DNA from: Rhizobium sp. NXC24
GTDB lineage: Bacteria > Pseudomonadota > Alphaproteobacteria > Rhizobiales > Rhizobiaceae
DNA: 64,000 nucleotides
Direction: 5' to 3'
Assembly (NCBI RefSeq): GCF_002944315.1
Contig: NZ_CP024311.1
Coordinates: 3,262,501-3,326,500 of the forward strand
Made by a program: the position numbers and the translations under genes. How positions within the stretch are numbered: the stretch's first letter is position 1; each line of letters starts with the position of its first letter. Below are positions 44,897 through 59,058 of the stretch, in pieces. Below the pieces are notes generated by a model. The model saw nothing but the letters and a program-made list of their open reading frames with translations. It did no database searches and was not told where the DNA came from.

Positions 44897-45784
44897 CTAT
44901 TTCAGCGCGTCGACCAGCGCCTTGAACCCATCCTCGATGGTCGGGCGGATGTCCGCGCGGGCGAGCGCGAAGGCGACGTTGGCGAGGATGAAGCCATCCT
45001 TGGCGCCACAGTCGAAAGTCTGGCCCTGGAAGTGATAGCCGGCGAAATCCTGCTCTTGCGCAAGCTTCAGCATGCCGTCGGTCAACTGGATCTCATTGCC
45101 CGCACCGCGCTCCTGGCGTTCCAGGATATGGAAAATCTCCGGCTGCAGGATGTAGCGGCCGTTGATGAAGAAGTTCGACGGAGCCGTGCCCTTGGCCGGC
45201 TTCTCCACCATTTCGGTGATGCGGAAGCCGCTGCCGATCGTCTCGCCGACGCCGACGATGCCGTATTTATGCGTCTGATCCGGAGCGCATTCCTCGACGG
45301 CGATGACGTTGCCGCCGCTATGCTCATAAAGCTCGATCATACCCTTCATGCAGCCCTTTTCGGCACGCATGACCATGTCGGGCAAAAGCAGCGCGAACGG
45401 TTCGTCGCCGACGATCTCGCGGGCGCACCAGACGGCATGGCCAAGGCCAAGCGGCTCCTGCTGGCGCGTGAAGCTCGCCGTGCCGGCCTTCGGCAGCAGG
45501 CCGTTCAGCAGCGACAGTTCGGCATTCTTGTTGCGCTGGCGCAGCGTGTGCTCGAGTTCGAACTGAATGTCGAAATAGTCCTCGATGACATGCTTGCTGC
45601 GGCCGGTCACGAACACGAAATGCTCGATGCCCGCTTCCATCGCCTCGTCGACGACGTACTGAATCACCGGCTTGTCGACGACGGTCAGCATCTCCTTCGG
45701 CACCGCCTTGGTCGCCGGCAAGAACCGCGTCCCTAGTCCGGCGACCGGAAATACTGCCTTACGCACCTTTTTATGCTGTCCCAC
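44897..45784 (-). CDS. galU: UTP-glucose-1-phosphate uridylyltransferase
   Basis: A 295-residue GalU (ExoN in exopolysaccharide literature), making UDP-glucose, the precursor for cellulose, exopolysaccharide and LPS. The signature [19 protein letters not shown] is at the N-terminus, with the [11 protein letters not shown] and LPDMVMR blocks following. The start is GTG at 45784, decided by AGGAGG six bases upstream; an ATG nearby is out of frame. UDP-glucose from this enzyme feeds BcsA. Confidence 0.96.
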   Translation of the reverse strand: MGQHKKVRKAVFPVAGLGTRFLPATKAVPKEMLTVVDKPVIQYVVDEAMEAGIEHFVFVTGRSKHVIEDYFDIQFELEHTLRQRNKNAELSLLNGLLPKAGTASFTRQQEPLGLGHAVWCAREIVGDEPFALLLPDMVMRAEKGCMKGMIELYEHSGGNVIAVEECAPDQTHKYGIVGVGETIGSGFRITEMVEKPAKGTAPSNFFINGRYILQPEIFHILERQERGAGNEIQLTDGMLKLAQEQDFAGYHFQGQTFDCGAKDGFILANVAFALARADIRPTIEDGFKALVDALK

Positions 45785-45990
45785 GCATACCTCCTGGGGA
45801 ATTACGTCGCTTTTGCGCCAAAGCTAATCGAAGGGTCAGTAGTATAAATTTGCTACTGTTTTGCAAATGATGACTGACCCTGGCTTCCATGGTAAAGAAT
45901 TTGTTGACTTCGTTCCTGTAGTGTCACGCTTGGGCGAATGCCACCGGCATCGCCGCACCGAAATCCAAGTATTGATGGACACGGCTGTTG

Positions 45991-47214
45991 ATGACCCCAA
46001 ACCGCAAACACTCCCTTCGTGGTCTCGCTCTGGCGCTCGCGTTCGGTGCCTTTGCGGGACTAACTCCCATTAACGCCAATGCGGACCCCGGGTTCCAGAA
46101 ATGGATCGCGGGCTTCTACGATACCGCAGCCAAAAGCGGCATCACGCAGTCAACCTATCGCAAAGCATTTGCCGGCGTAACGGACCCCGACCCCACGGTC
46201 CTCGAAAAAGCGCAGTATCAACCGGAATTCAAATCCCAGATCTGGGATTATCTGGATTCCCGCGTCAATCCCTATACCGTCGATGTTGGCCGGAAGATGG
46301 CGGCCAAATACGGTTCCACACTCCGTTCCCTTGAACAGCATTTCGGCGTGGATCGCAATATTATCCTCGCCATCTGGTCGATGGAATCAAATTACGGTGC
46401 CGTGCTCGCCAAGGACGAGAAGCTGCATTACGTGCCGCGCGCTCTGGCGACGCTTGCCTATGCCGATCCGAAGCGCGCCGGCTACGCCAAAAAGCAATTG
46501 ATCGCGGCACTGAAGATCCTGCAGAGCGGCGATGTGCCGCGCGACGAGCTGAACGGCTCCTGGGCCGGCGCCATGGGCCACACGCAGTTCATCCCGACCA
46601 GCTACCTGCTCTATGCGGTCGACGCTGACGGCAACGGCCATGCCGATATCTGGAACTCCATTCCCGACGCGCTGGCAACGACCGCCAATCTGCTGGCAAA
46701 GAACGGCTGGAGCACCAGCCGCACCTGGGGCTACGAAGTGACCGTACCGCCGGGCGGCGCAGCGCAGGTCGGCAAGACCCACACGATCGCACAATGGGCT
46801 GCCATGGGCTTCGTACGCCCGAACGGCAAGAGCTTCCGCCTGACATCCGACCGCGCGCAACTGAAGATGCCGGGCGGAGCTGACGGCCCCGGTTTCCTGA
46901 TGGCCGGCAACTTCTTCACCATCAAGCGTTACAATGCCTCCGACAGCTACGCGCTCGCCGTTGGCCTGCTGGCCGATCAGATCGCCGGCTATGGCGGCGT
47001 GCAGCAATCCTGGCCGCGCCCGAGCGGCACGCTGGATGTAAAGCAGAAATTCGAGCTGCAAACCCGCCTGAAGGAGCTCGGCTATTACGACGGCGTCGTC
47101 GACGGCAATTTTGGCTCCGGCTCCAAGGCCGCCATTACCGCCGTTCAGCAGCGTTTCGGCATGAGCGCCGACGGCGAGCCGTCGATGAACCTGTTGAACG
47201 CCCTGCGCAAATAG
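45991..47214 (+). CDS. lytic murein transglycosylase (MltB type) with peptidoglycan-binding domain
   Basis: A 407-residue periplasmic lytic transglycosylase. A signal peptide ends near PINANA. The SLT2 catalytic domain has Glu132 in WSMESNYG as the acid, and AMGHTQFIPTSY as the substrate block. The C-terminal peptidoglycan-binding domain 1 is at about 335-407 (LKELGYYDGVVDGNFG). It cleaves murein glycan strands to 1,6-anhydro ends. Start at ATG 45991; a TTG one codon earlier is possible. Confidence 0.93.
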   Translation: MTPNRKHSLRGLALALAFGAFAGLTPINANADPGFQKWIAGFYDTAAKSGITQSTYRKAFAGVTDPDPTVLEKAQYQPEFKSQIWDYLDSRVNPYTVDVGRKMAAKYGSTLRSLEQHFGVDRNIILAIWSMESNYGAVLAKDEKLHYVPRALATLAYADPKRAGYAKKQLIAALKILQSGDVPRDELNGSWAGAMGHTQFIPTSYLLYAVDADGNGHADIWNSIPDALATTANLLAKNGWSTSRTWGYEVTVPPGGAAQVGKTHTIAQWAAMGFVRPNGKSFRLTSDRAQLKMPGGADGPGFLMAGNFFTIKRYNASDSYALAVGLLADQIAGYGGVQQSWPRPSGTLDVKQKFELQTRLKELGYYDGVVDGNFGSGSKAAITAVQQRFGMSADGEPSMNLLNALRK

Positions 47215-47301
47215 GTCGCCGCGGTCGAGATGAGCCTTGGATTGGCTGGACGGCGGCACCGCCTTCATGCAACCATGGCGCCGCGAGCGGAAAAGAGCCC
47301 G

Positions 47302-48489
47302 ATGAAAAACCGACCTGCCCGCGCGACCATGACTGCTGCAAGAACGATGTTCACGGCACTTCTTGCAGGCCTTTTGGCGTTTGCCTGTCTGCTGACGGCA
47401 GCCGAGGCGCAGGAGCGGCCGCGCAGGACATTGCTTGAAATGTTGTTCGGCCGTTCGGAGCCCGATATTCCCTATCAACCTCCGCCGAGACGCACGATTC
47501 GGCCGCCGCGCAAACGGATCGCTCCACCGCCGCGCCAGGTAGTGGTGGCTCAGCCGGAGCCGCCGCCGGAGATCCAGAAACTGCCGGATGCCAAGACGAT
47601 CCTCGTCGTCGGCGATTTTCTGGCGGGCGGCCTGGGCGATGGGCTGGAAGATGCCTTTTCCACCTCGCCCGGCGTCGTCGTACAGACACGCAGCACTGTC
47701 GCCTCCGGCCTGGTGCGCCAGGACTATTACAACTGGCCGCAACAGTTGCCGGCCATGCTGGATCAATTGAAACCCGCCATGGTCGTCGTCATGATCGGCG
47801 CCAACGATCGCCAGCAGATGACGGGTGACGGGCTCAACGAAAAATTCGGCACCGACCCCTGGTACCTTGCCTATGAGGAGCGCGTGCAGCAGTTCGGCAG
47901 GCTGGTGACGAACCACCATATCCCCCTCCTCTGGGTCGGCCTGCCACCCTTCGGCTCCGACCAGATGACGGCCGATGCGGTGAAGCTCAACCAACTCTAC
48001 CAAAGCAAGGTCGAAAGCGTCGGCGGCGAATTCATCGATATCTGGGACGGCTTCACCGACGAGAACGGCGAGTTCATCGTCACTGGCTCGGATATCAACG
48101 GCCAGCAGGTGCGGCTCCGAACCTCCGACGGTGTCAATCTCACGGCAGCGGGAAAACGCAAGGTCGCCTTTTACGTCGAAAAACCGACGCGCCGGCTGCT
48201 CGGTGACCAGGCGAGCCCGGATATCATCCGCCTGGACACCGGCAATCAACTGCCGGCCGAACAAGTCAACCTGCCGCCGACGGAGATGGAAATGATCACC
48301 CGCACACAGCCGGTAAGCCTTTCCGACCCCAATCTCGACGGCGGCGCACAGCTTCTCGGCGGCGCTCCCGCCCACAATTCCGTCACCCAATCTCCTCGCG
48401 ACCTCCTGGTCGAGAAAGGCCAGATGGCCCCGGCGCCGACCGGACGCGTCGACGACTACCGACTGCCGGCGGCTACGACTGCACCGTAA
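47302..48489 (+). CDS. DUF459 SGNH-fold protein without Ser/His
   Basis: A 395-residue exported protein with a signal peptide ending near LTAAEAQ, a Pro/Arg-rich linker (about 55-92) and an SGNH-hydrolase-like domain. Block I, normally GDS, reads GDFLAGGLGDGL with Phe106 at the nucleophile position; block III GAND (166-169) is intact; and in block V (DGVNL, 276-280) Asn279 replaces the catalytic His. The C-terminal 110 residues are disordered. Start ATG 47302; 47275 is an alternative. It follows the transglycosylase gene by 87 bases, suggesting a wall-related role. Confidence 0.8.
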   Translation: MKNRPARATMTAARTMFTALLAGLLAFACLLTAAEAQERPRRTLLEMLFGRSEPDIPYQPPPRRTIRPPRKRIAPPPRQVVVAQPEPPPEIQKLPDAKTILVVGDFLAGGLGDGLEDAFSTSPGVVVQTRSTVASGLVRQDYYNWPQQLPAMLDQLKPAMVVVMIGANDRQQMTGDGLNEKFGTDPWYLAYEERVQQFGRLVTNHHIPLLWVGLPPFGSDQMTADAVKLNQLYQSKVESVGGEFIDIWDGFTDENGEFIVTGSDINGQQVRLRTSDGVNLTAAGKRKVAFYVEKPTRRLLGDQASPDIIRLDTGNQLPAEQVNLPPTEMEMITRTQPVSLSDPNLDGGAQLLGGAPAHNSVTQSPRDLLVEKGQMAPAPTGRVDDYRLPAATTAP

Positions 48490-48524
48490 CCACCACCGGC
48501 TACTAACAAAACAAGGGCAATCGC

Positions 48525-49610
48525 ATGCTGGAATCGCACGCAGACCTTGGTCTACCGGAAGTATCAGCGGATGGATGGATATCATCAATCCCTGAGGAGC
48601 ACGGCTTCGATGCGGACAGATTGCGAGGGATCGGTCCGCATTTCGAAGCGTGGACAGAGGCAAATGCCCATGCCATCTTGATCGCCCGCCATGGCAAACT
48701 GGTCTACGAGCGATATTTCACCGGCGAGGACAGGACATGGGGGACTCCGCTAGGCCGCGTGGCCTTCCATGCAGGCCTCAAACACGATCTTCGCTCTATC
48801 ACCAAAAGCATCACCTCTCTGCTCGTCGGCATCGCCATCGAAAACGGCTGGATCGACGACCTCGATACGCCGGTTTTCTCCTTTTTTCCTGATCATGCCG
48901 ATCTCCGCACGCCGGAAAAAGATAGGATAACGCTCCGCCATCTGCTCACCATGTCCGCCGGCTTAGCCTGGAGCGAGGAGTTGCCCTACAGCGATCCAGC
49001 CAACAGCGAGCGCCGCATGATGGAGGCTGCTGACCCTCACCGCTACGTTCTGGAACAGAACGTCGCCAGGCCGGCCGGCGCTGTCTATACCTATAATGGT
49101 GGCTTGACCGCTCTGCTCGGCGCCATTCTGCATAGGGCATCGAGTCGGCGGCCGGATCAGCTTGCGAAGGAATATCTCTTCGAGCCCCTTGGCATCGAAG
49201 AGGTGGAATGGATTCGCTACTGGGACGGAACGCCCAATGTCGCGTCCGGCTTGCGCATGCGGCCCCGCGACGTGGCCAAGATCGGTCAATTGGTGTTGAA
49301 TAAAGGCGCCTGGAACAACGCCAGGATCCTTTCACCAGCCTGGATCGATCAGGTTACGTCACCGCAGGTCCAGGGTGAAGGCTTGTATTTCTACGGGTTC
49401 CAATGGTGGCTGGGACGATCGCTGATCGATCGGCAGGAGATTAGCTGGACCGCCGCCGTTGGTTGGGGTGGACAAAGACTCTATGTCATTCCCAGCTTGA
49501 ACATAACGGCCGTCGTGTTGGCAGGATTATACCATAATCCCACGCTCCAGCCGGCCGTCGGTGATACGGTGCTTAGGCGATTTGTGCTTCCGGCGGCGCT
49601 ACGCGGATAG
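48525..49610 (+). CDS. serine hydrolase, class C beta-lactamase family
   Basis: A 361-residue serine hydrolase of the beta-lactamase/penicillin-binding fold. The nucleophile motif SxxK is Ser91-Ile-Thr-Lys94 (LRSITKSITSLLVG), the second motif is in YTYNGG, and GWGGQ near the C-terminus stands for the KTG strand. No signal peptide is evident, so it is more likely a cytoplasmic esterase or amidase than an antibiotic-resistance enzyme. The substrate cannot be predicted. Confidence 0.88.
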   Translation: MLESHADLGLPEVSADGWISSIPEEHGFDADRLRGIGPHFEAWTEANAHAILIARHGKLVYERYFTGEDRTWGTPLGRVAFHAGLKHDLRSITKSITSLLVGIAIENGWIDDLDTPVFSFFPDHADLRTPEKDRITLRHLLTMSAGLAWSEELPYSDPANSERRMMEAADPHRYVLEQNVARPAGAVYTYNGGLTALLGAILHRASSRRPDQLAKEYLFEPLGIEEVEWIRYWDGTPNVASGLRMRPRDVAKIGQLVLNKGAWNNARILSPAWIDQVTSPQVQGEGLYFYGFQWWLGRSLIDRQEISWTAAVGWGGQRLYVIPSLNITAVVLAGLYHNPTLQPAVGDTVLRRFVLPAALRG

Positions 49611-49857
49611 CTGTCCACGCAGGGCAATCGGTTGTTTGACAACGCCGCAACCCGCCAATACAAGCACTGCATGAGCTTGAACAGCGCAGATCATATCGAT
49701 CGCAACCGCACCTGCCTGCAGGCTGTGGTTTTGCGCGCTTTCTCCGGCCGAGGTCTCCGCGTCCAGTCGTGACAGCCGGAGCGATTGGCGTGTCCGGCGG
49801 CTGCTGGACGTAAAGCCCTCACCTCAAGACATCAACGTTGCCCATGGAGAAAGGCAC

Positions 49858-50607
49858 GTGCTCAATATCTATCACGTCAATTCGCTCGTTCATTGGGAAG
49901 AGCGGGATATCCGGCTCCGCGACGATCTCATCCGGTTCTTTTCCGATGAAGTCGGCAGCGTTCTACGATCCGCAAACCCCGCCTGGGATATCCGAAGGGT
50001 CGAAGCTCCGGTCTTGATGCCTCGAAGCCTCGTCTCGGATGCCTATTCCAATTCGGACATATGGGTACAGGAGCGGCTATCAAAGACGGAAGCCGAACTT
50101 GTGCTGCGGCCCGAAACGACGCCATCAACCTATGCCTATATGCAGCATCTTCTCGGAAATCATTCCAGAACGCGGCTGCCATTGTGTATTTGGCAGGCTG
50201 GAAAATCCTATCGCCGGGAACAGGACCAATCGACCAAGCATGTTCGTCTCAAGGAATTCTGGCAGCTTGAATTCCAATGCGCCTTCACCGCCGACAGCGG
50301 CAATGACTACCACGCCGCCGCCCTGGAACCGGTCCGCCGAATGATCGCCTCGGTGATCCATCTGCCGACAAGGATCGTGCCATCCGATCGCCTTCCGGCC
50401 TATTCTGAGGTCACCATGGATATTGAGGTCGATAACGGCGACAAATGGATGGAGATCTGCTCGATCTCGAAACGCACGGACTTTCCTCAACGCTATCGCA
50501 GTCAGTCCAAGAAACGGCCGGCAATGGACCACGACGTCGCAGTGCTGGAAATCGCGATCGGTCTCGATCGCTGCATCTATAACTGGAACATCGCAGCAAA
50601 CAGATAA
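49858..50607 (+). CDS. free-standing class II aminoacyl-tRNA synthetase-like catalytic domain
   Basis: A 249-residue protein that looks like the catalytic core of a class IIa synthetase, closest in motif style to glycyl- or prolyl-type enzymes. Seen are LRPET (83-87), a motif 2 with the Arg/Glu pair at YRRE (118-121) and R130/F134, the [13 protein letters not shown] block (197-209), and a motif 3-like EIAIGLDR (231-238) with its Arg. There is no anticodon-binding domain and no editing domain. The GTG start at 49858 follows GGAGAAAGG. Its natural substrate, and whether it acts on tRNA at all, cannot be told from the sequence. Confidence 0.78.
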   Translation: MLNIYHVNSLVHWEERDIRLRDDLIRFFSDEVGSVLRSANPAWDIRRVEAPVLMPRSLVSDAYSNSDIWVQERLSKTEAELVLRPETTPSTYAYMQHLLGNHSRTRLPLCIWQAGKSYRREQDQSTKHVRLKEFWQLEFQCAFTADSGNDYHAAALEPVRRMIASVIHLPTRIVPSDRLPAYSEVTMDIEVDNGDKWMEICSISKRTDFPQRYRSQSKKRPAMDHDVAVLEIAIGLDRCIYNWNIAANR

Positions 50608-50613
50608 AGAGAA

Positions 50614-50642
50614 AGGGCCGGGCTCATCACGAACCCGGCCCT
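50614..50642 (-). terminator. terminator between the synthetase-like gene and gltD
   Basis: AGGGCCGGG (50614-50622) pairs perfectly with CCCGGCCCT (50634-50642). On the minus strand it is followed by TTTCTCTTT, so it mainly ends the gltBD transcript, 31 bases after the gltD stop; it may also end the convergent gene. Confidence 0.8.
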
Positions 50643-50673
50643 CCGATAACCTGCATGAAGGTGGCGGCGAAGT

Positions 50674-52128
50674 TTACCGCGGCAGCACCGTCGAGCCCAT
50701 CAGGGCTTCGTCGATCGCGCGGGCGGCCTGGCGGCCTTCGCGGATGGCCCAGACGACCAGGGACTGGCCGCGGCGGACGTCGCCGGCGGTCCAGAGCTTG
50801 TCGACCGAGGTCTTATAGTCCTTGTCGTCGGCGACGACATTAGTCGAGCCGCGCTTGTCGGTGTTGAGCGTCAGCTTGCCGTCGAGCTCCTTCAGCACGC
50901 TGTCGGTGAACGGACCGCGGAAGCCGATGGCGATGAAGGCGAGATCGGCGCGGATGACGAACTCCGTGCCGGCAATCGGCTTGCGGCGCTCATCCACTTC
51001 GCAGCACTTCACGCCGGTCAGTACGCCGTCTTCGCCGATGAATTCCAGCGTTGCCACCTGGAATTCGCGCACGGCGCCCTCGGCCTGCGAGGAGGAGGTA
51101 CGCATCTTCGTCGCCCAGAAGGGCCAGACGGCGAGCTTGTCTTCCTTTTCCGGCGGCTGCGGGCGGATATCGAGCTGGGTCACCTTGACGGCACCCTGGC
51201 GGAACGCGGTGCCGACGCAGTCGGACGCAGTATCGCCGCCACCGACGACCACGATATGCTTGCCGCCGGCAAGGATCGGGTCGGACGGCCAGCCGATGCT
51301 GTCGATGTTTTCGCGGCCGATGCGGCGGTTCTGCTGCACGAGATAGGGCATGGCGTCATGGACGCCTGCTAGCGTCGTGCCAGGAATGCCGGCTTCGCGC
51401 GGGGTTTCCGAGCCGCCGCAATAAAGAACCGCATCATAGTCAGCCAGAAGCTGCTCGACATTGACGTCGACCCCGACATTGACGCCGCAATGGAAGGTCA
51501 CGCCTTCGCCCTTCATCTGTTCGACGCGGCGGTCGATGAAGTTCTTCTCCATCTTGAAGTCCGGAATGCCGTAGCGCAGCAGCCCACCGGGCTTCGTTTC
51601 GCGCTCGTAAACATGGACTTCGTGACCCGCGCGGCCAAGCTGCTGAGCCGCCGCCATGCCGGCGGGGCCGGAGCCGATGACGGCGACCTTCTTGCCCGTA
51701 TGGACGGTTGCCGGTTCCGGACGGATGAAGCCGAGTTCATAGGCCTTGTCGGCAATGGCCTGCTCGACCGTCTTGATCGCGACCGGGGCATCCTCGAGGT
51801 TCAGCGTGCAGGCTTCCTCGCAAGGTGCGGGGCAGACGCGACCGGTGAATTCCGGGAAGTTGTTGGTCGAATGCAGGTTGCGGATCGCCTCTTCCCAATT
51901 GTTGTTGTAAACGAGGTCGTTCCAATCCGGAATCTGGTTGTGGACCGGGCAGCCGGTCGGGCCGTGGCAATAGGGAATGCCACAGTCCATGCAGCGTGCT
52001 GCCTGTTTCTGCACTTCCTGGTCCGACATGGGGATCGTGAATTCGCGGAAATGCCGGATGCGGTCCGACGCCGGCTGATACTTGCCAACCTGTCGGTCGA
52101 TTTCCAAGAAGCCTGTTACCTTGCCCAT
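50674..52128 (-). CDS. gltD: glutamate synthase small subunit
   Basis: A 484-residue NADPH-dependent glutamate synthase beta subunit. The N-terminal cysteines [15 protein letters not shown] (46-60) and the CPAPCEEAC group bind [4Fe-4S] clusters; [14 protein letters not shown] is the FAD motif and [11 protein letters not shown] the NADPH motif. It passes electrons to GltB. It lies 162 bases after gltB, in the same direction, and ends in a terminator. Confidence 0.97.
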   Translation of the reverse strand: MGKVTGFLEIDRQVGKYQPASDRIRHFREFTIPMSDQEVQKQAARCMDCGIPYCHGPTGCPVHNQIPDWNDLVYNNNWEEAIRNLHSTNNFPEFTGRVCPAPCEEACTLNLEDAPVAIKTVEQAIADKAYELGFIRPEPATVHTGKKVAVIGSGPAGMAAAQQLGRAGHEVHVYERETKPGGLLRYGIPDFKMEKNFIDRRVEQMKGEGVTFHCGVNVGVDVNVEQLLADYDAVLYCGGSETPREAGIPGTTLAGVHDAMPYLVQQNRRIGRENIDSIGWPSDPILAGGKHIVVVGGGDTASDCVGTAFRQGAVKVTQLDIRPQPPEKEDKLAVWPFWATKMRTSSSQAEGAVREFQVATLEFIGEDGVLTGVKCCEVDERRKPIAGTEFVIRADLAFIAIGFRGPFTDSVLKELDGKLTLNTDKRGSTNVVADDKDYKTSVDKLWTAGDVRRGQSLVVWAIREGRQAARAIDEALMGSTVLPR

Positions 52129-52290
52129 GCTTTCGTTTCCTCACGCTAAATAGAGGAGCCGATGGCTCCCGTGCCTGAAGGCAAATCCCGCTGCCTTGTC
52201 CGGCACTGTAATTCAAAACCGATTCCGCTTTTCGACAGTTGCGATCGCAACTGGACGCGAAATCCTCGAAGGAAGAGGAGGTGCAGCGGA

Positions 52291-57030
<4,740 letters not shown>

Positions 57031-57598
57031 CGTTTTCCCTCCGGTAAGGCCCGCATCGCGGGCGATCCTTCGTCCCGCGCCGCCCCGTTATCGGGTCCGA
57101 CGCGCGACAGCGCTGTTGCATTGTGAAGATCGGGCCGCAGACCATGACTCCTTGGTGGAGCCCGTCGTCAGCGTTCCGCGCCTTGCTTATTCCACCGCCG
57201 CTCCGCCTGATCGCCTCACGGCTCGATAGGACATGCTCGCGGTAACTATAGCTCGAAATCCCGATATCGTCAGGACCCTCTAGCGCATCTTCGGCCTTGG
57301 CGGCCAAAATAGGACAGCAACCCTGTCCTAATTCATCAGCTCTATGCCAGAAAGTGATCGGCTTCGCAAGAGCAAAACGGCAAAATAACGTTAACCCGCG
57401 ACGGAAGATTGCCGATGCTTCAAAATTCGAGCAAGAAAGTTTCACCGCACCGCATCATTTTGTTTGTTGATTGCGTAGATCAATTTCTGTGATGTGTCCT
57501 TCAGCATGGCACTCTTGATCCCCTGCGGCATTGGATTAATGTCCGTCGGACCTCAGCTAACCCTCCCGTAATCCCGTTGATTCAGTTGGTGCATATCC
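57031..57598. other. long intergenic region upstream of gltB
   Basis: 568 bases between divergent gltB and the threonine aldolase gene. It must hold the gltB promoter and probably a long leader. A GCCCGC...GCGGGC hairpin is near 57048-57063. A 148-codon leftward frame (56999-57445) starting inside this region has no protein character. No RNA gene or riboswitch was recognised. Confidence 0.5.
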
Positions 57599-58645
57599 AT
57601 GTTTTTTGCTTCCGATAATTGGGCCGGCGCCCATGCCAAGATCGCCGAACGCCTCCTTGCCGAATCCGGCGGTTTCGCCGCAGCCTACGGCACCAGCGAT
57701 CTCGACCAGAAGATTGAAGCTAAGTTCGCCGAGATCTTCGAGCGTGAGGTCGCCGTCTTCTTCGTCGCAACCGGCACGGCCGCCAATTCGCTGTCGCTCG
57801 CCAGCGTCCAGAAGCCGGGCGGCGTCAGCTTCTGCCATCCAGAAGCACATGTCGCCGAGGACGAATGCGGGGCGCCGGATTTCTTCAGCGGGGCGCGGCT
57901 GGCGACGGTCGATGGTGCGGCCGGTAAAATCGACGTGAAGGCGCTCGTCACCAAGGTCGCCCGCTTTCCGCAGGATGACCTCCATCATGGCCGCGCCGCG
58001 GCAGTGACCATCACCCAGGCAACGGAGATCGGCACGGTCTATTCACTCGCTGAAATCGACGCCATCGCCTCCGTCTGCAAGGCAAACAGCCTGCCACTGC
58101 ACATGGATGGCGCCCGCTTCGCCAATGCGCTGGTCGCGCTCGGCGTCAGCCCGGCGGAAATGACCTGGAAGCGCGGCGTCGACATCCTTTCCTTCGGCGG
58201 CACCAAAAACGGCTGCTGGTGCGCGGAGGCGATCGTCTTCTTCAATCCGGAGCAGGCGAAGGAGATGCACTTCATCCGCAAACGCGCCGCCCAGCTTTTC
58301 TCCAAGTCGCGTTTCATCGCCGCCCAGTTCGACGGCTATTTCGAAGATGGCCTCTGGCTCGACCTTGCCCGCCATTCCAACCGTATGGCCGATCGCCTGC
58401 GCGCTGGCATCGAGCAGGTCGCCACCGCACGCCTCGCCTGGCCGACCGCCTCGAACGAAGTCTTTGCGATCATTTCGAAATCGGCCGCCAAGACCGCCGA
58501 GGACAGGGGTGCAAAGTTCTACGAATGGCCGATCCCGGAATCGCGCCCCGAGCTGGTAAACGCGAACGAGACACTGATCCGCCTCGTCACCAGCTTCGCC
58601 ACGACAGATGACGATGTCGCCGGCTTCCTGGCTTGCCTCGCCTGA
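57599..58645 (+). CDS. ltaE: low-specificity L-threonine aldolase
   Basis: A 348-residue PLP enzyme of fold type I that splits L-threonine and allo-threonine to glycine and acetaldehyde. Features are FVATGTAANSLSL at the cofactor phosphate, HPEAHVAEDECGAP, LHMDGARFANAL with the conserved Asp, and the Schiff-base lysine in SFGGTKNG. The length is normal for the family. It stands alone between gltB and a small gene. Confidence 0.93.
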   Translation: MFFASDNWAGAHAKIAERLLAESGGFAAAYGTSDLDQKIEAKFAEIFEREVAVFFVATGTAANSLSLASVQKPGGVSFCHPEAHVAEDECGAPDFFSGARLATVDGAAGKIDVKALVTKVARFPQDDLHHGRAAAVTITQATEIGTVYSLAEIDAIASVCKANSLPLHMDGARFANALVALGVSPAEMTWKRGVDILSFGGTKNGCWCAEAIVFFNPEQAKEMHFIRKRAAQLFSKSRFIAAQFDGYFEDGLWLDLARHSNRMADRLRAGIEQVATARLAWPTASNEVFAIISKSAAKTAEDRGAKFYEWPIPESRPELVNANETLIRLVTSFATTDDDVAGFLACLA

Positions 58646-58654
58646 TTTTCGGGT

Positions 58655-58700
58655 AAAAAAGGAGCGCCGTAGCTGTCCCATTGGGACGCACGCGGCGCTC
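58655..58700 (-). terminator. minus-strand terminator downstream of the small membrane gene
   Basis: On the minus strand GAGCGCCG (58700-58693) pairs with CGGCGCTC (58669-58662), with a nested GTCCC/GGGAC stem, followed by CTTTTTT at 58661-58655. The T run is only on the minus strand, so it must serve a leftward transcript; the only candidate is the small gene at 58707-58856. Confidence 0.8.
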
Positions 58701-58706
58701 AGCACC

Positions 58707-58856
58707 TCATTTGGAGGTTAAATTCTCACTTGGGTGCATGAACAGTGCGGAATGTGAAACGTCTTGGCCCGATTGGCCTGGCATATGGCGGGTTATGACC
58801 GTCATCGCCATCACGCAGGCGACCAGCCCGCAAATAAACATCGCACCATATTTCAT
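58707..58856 (-). CDS. small single-helix membrane protein
   Basis: A 49-residue protein with one clear transmembrane helix (about residues 4-22) and a short polar tail of about 27 residues. The ATG at 58856 follows AGGAAAA; a TTG start at 58907 would add 17 polar, basic residues. No family is recognised. Evidence for a real gene is the helix, the ribosome site and a dedicated terminator immediately downstream that only fits this strand. Confidence 0.5.
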   Translation of the reverse strand: MKYGAMFICGLVACVMAMTVITRHMPGQSGQDVSHSALFMHPSENLTSK

Positions 58857-59058
58857 CGGGCTGATTTTCCTCGACTCAGCTCGTTTAGTTGGCTTCAAGG
58901 GTACCAACGAAAACTGACATGAACCTGAATAGGTGAATCAAAAAGGTAGGACACGCGGAAGGCGTGTCGGAAGCCGGCGAAGGAACTTCAGCGAAGTTCA
59001 GAATATTATCCATATGATTCTAAATATTTTTTATGGATGGCATCGCCGCTCTGATACG

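Noticed and set aside
46387..48663. A 758-codon open frame on the minus strand
   Set aside because: It lies opposite the transglycosylase, SGNH and serine hydrolase genes, all with clear families; it has no ribosome site or family similarity and is a G+C-driven antisense shadow.
57508..57527. TGGCAC near 57514 as a sigma-54 promoter
   Set aside because: The matching TTGC element at the required spacing is absent.
58681..58917. A 78-codon plus-strand frame opposite the small membrane gene
   Set aside because: It begins inside the hairpin, has no ribosome site, and the terminator polarity supports the opposite strand.
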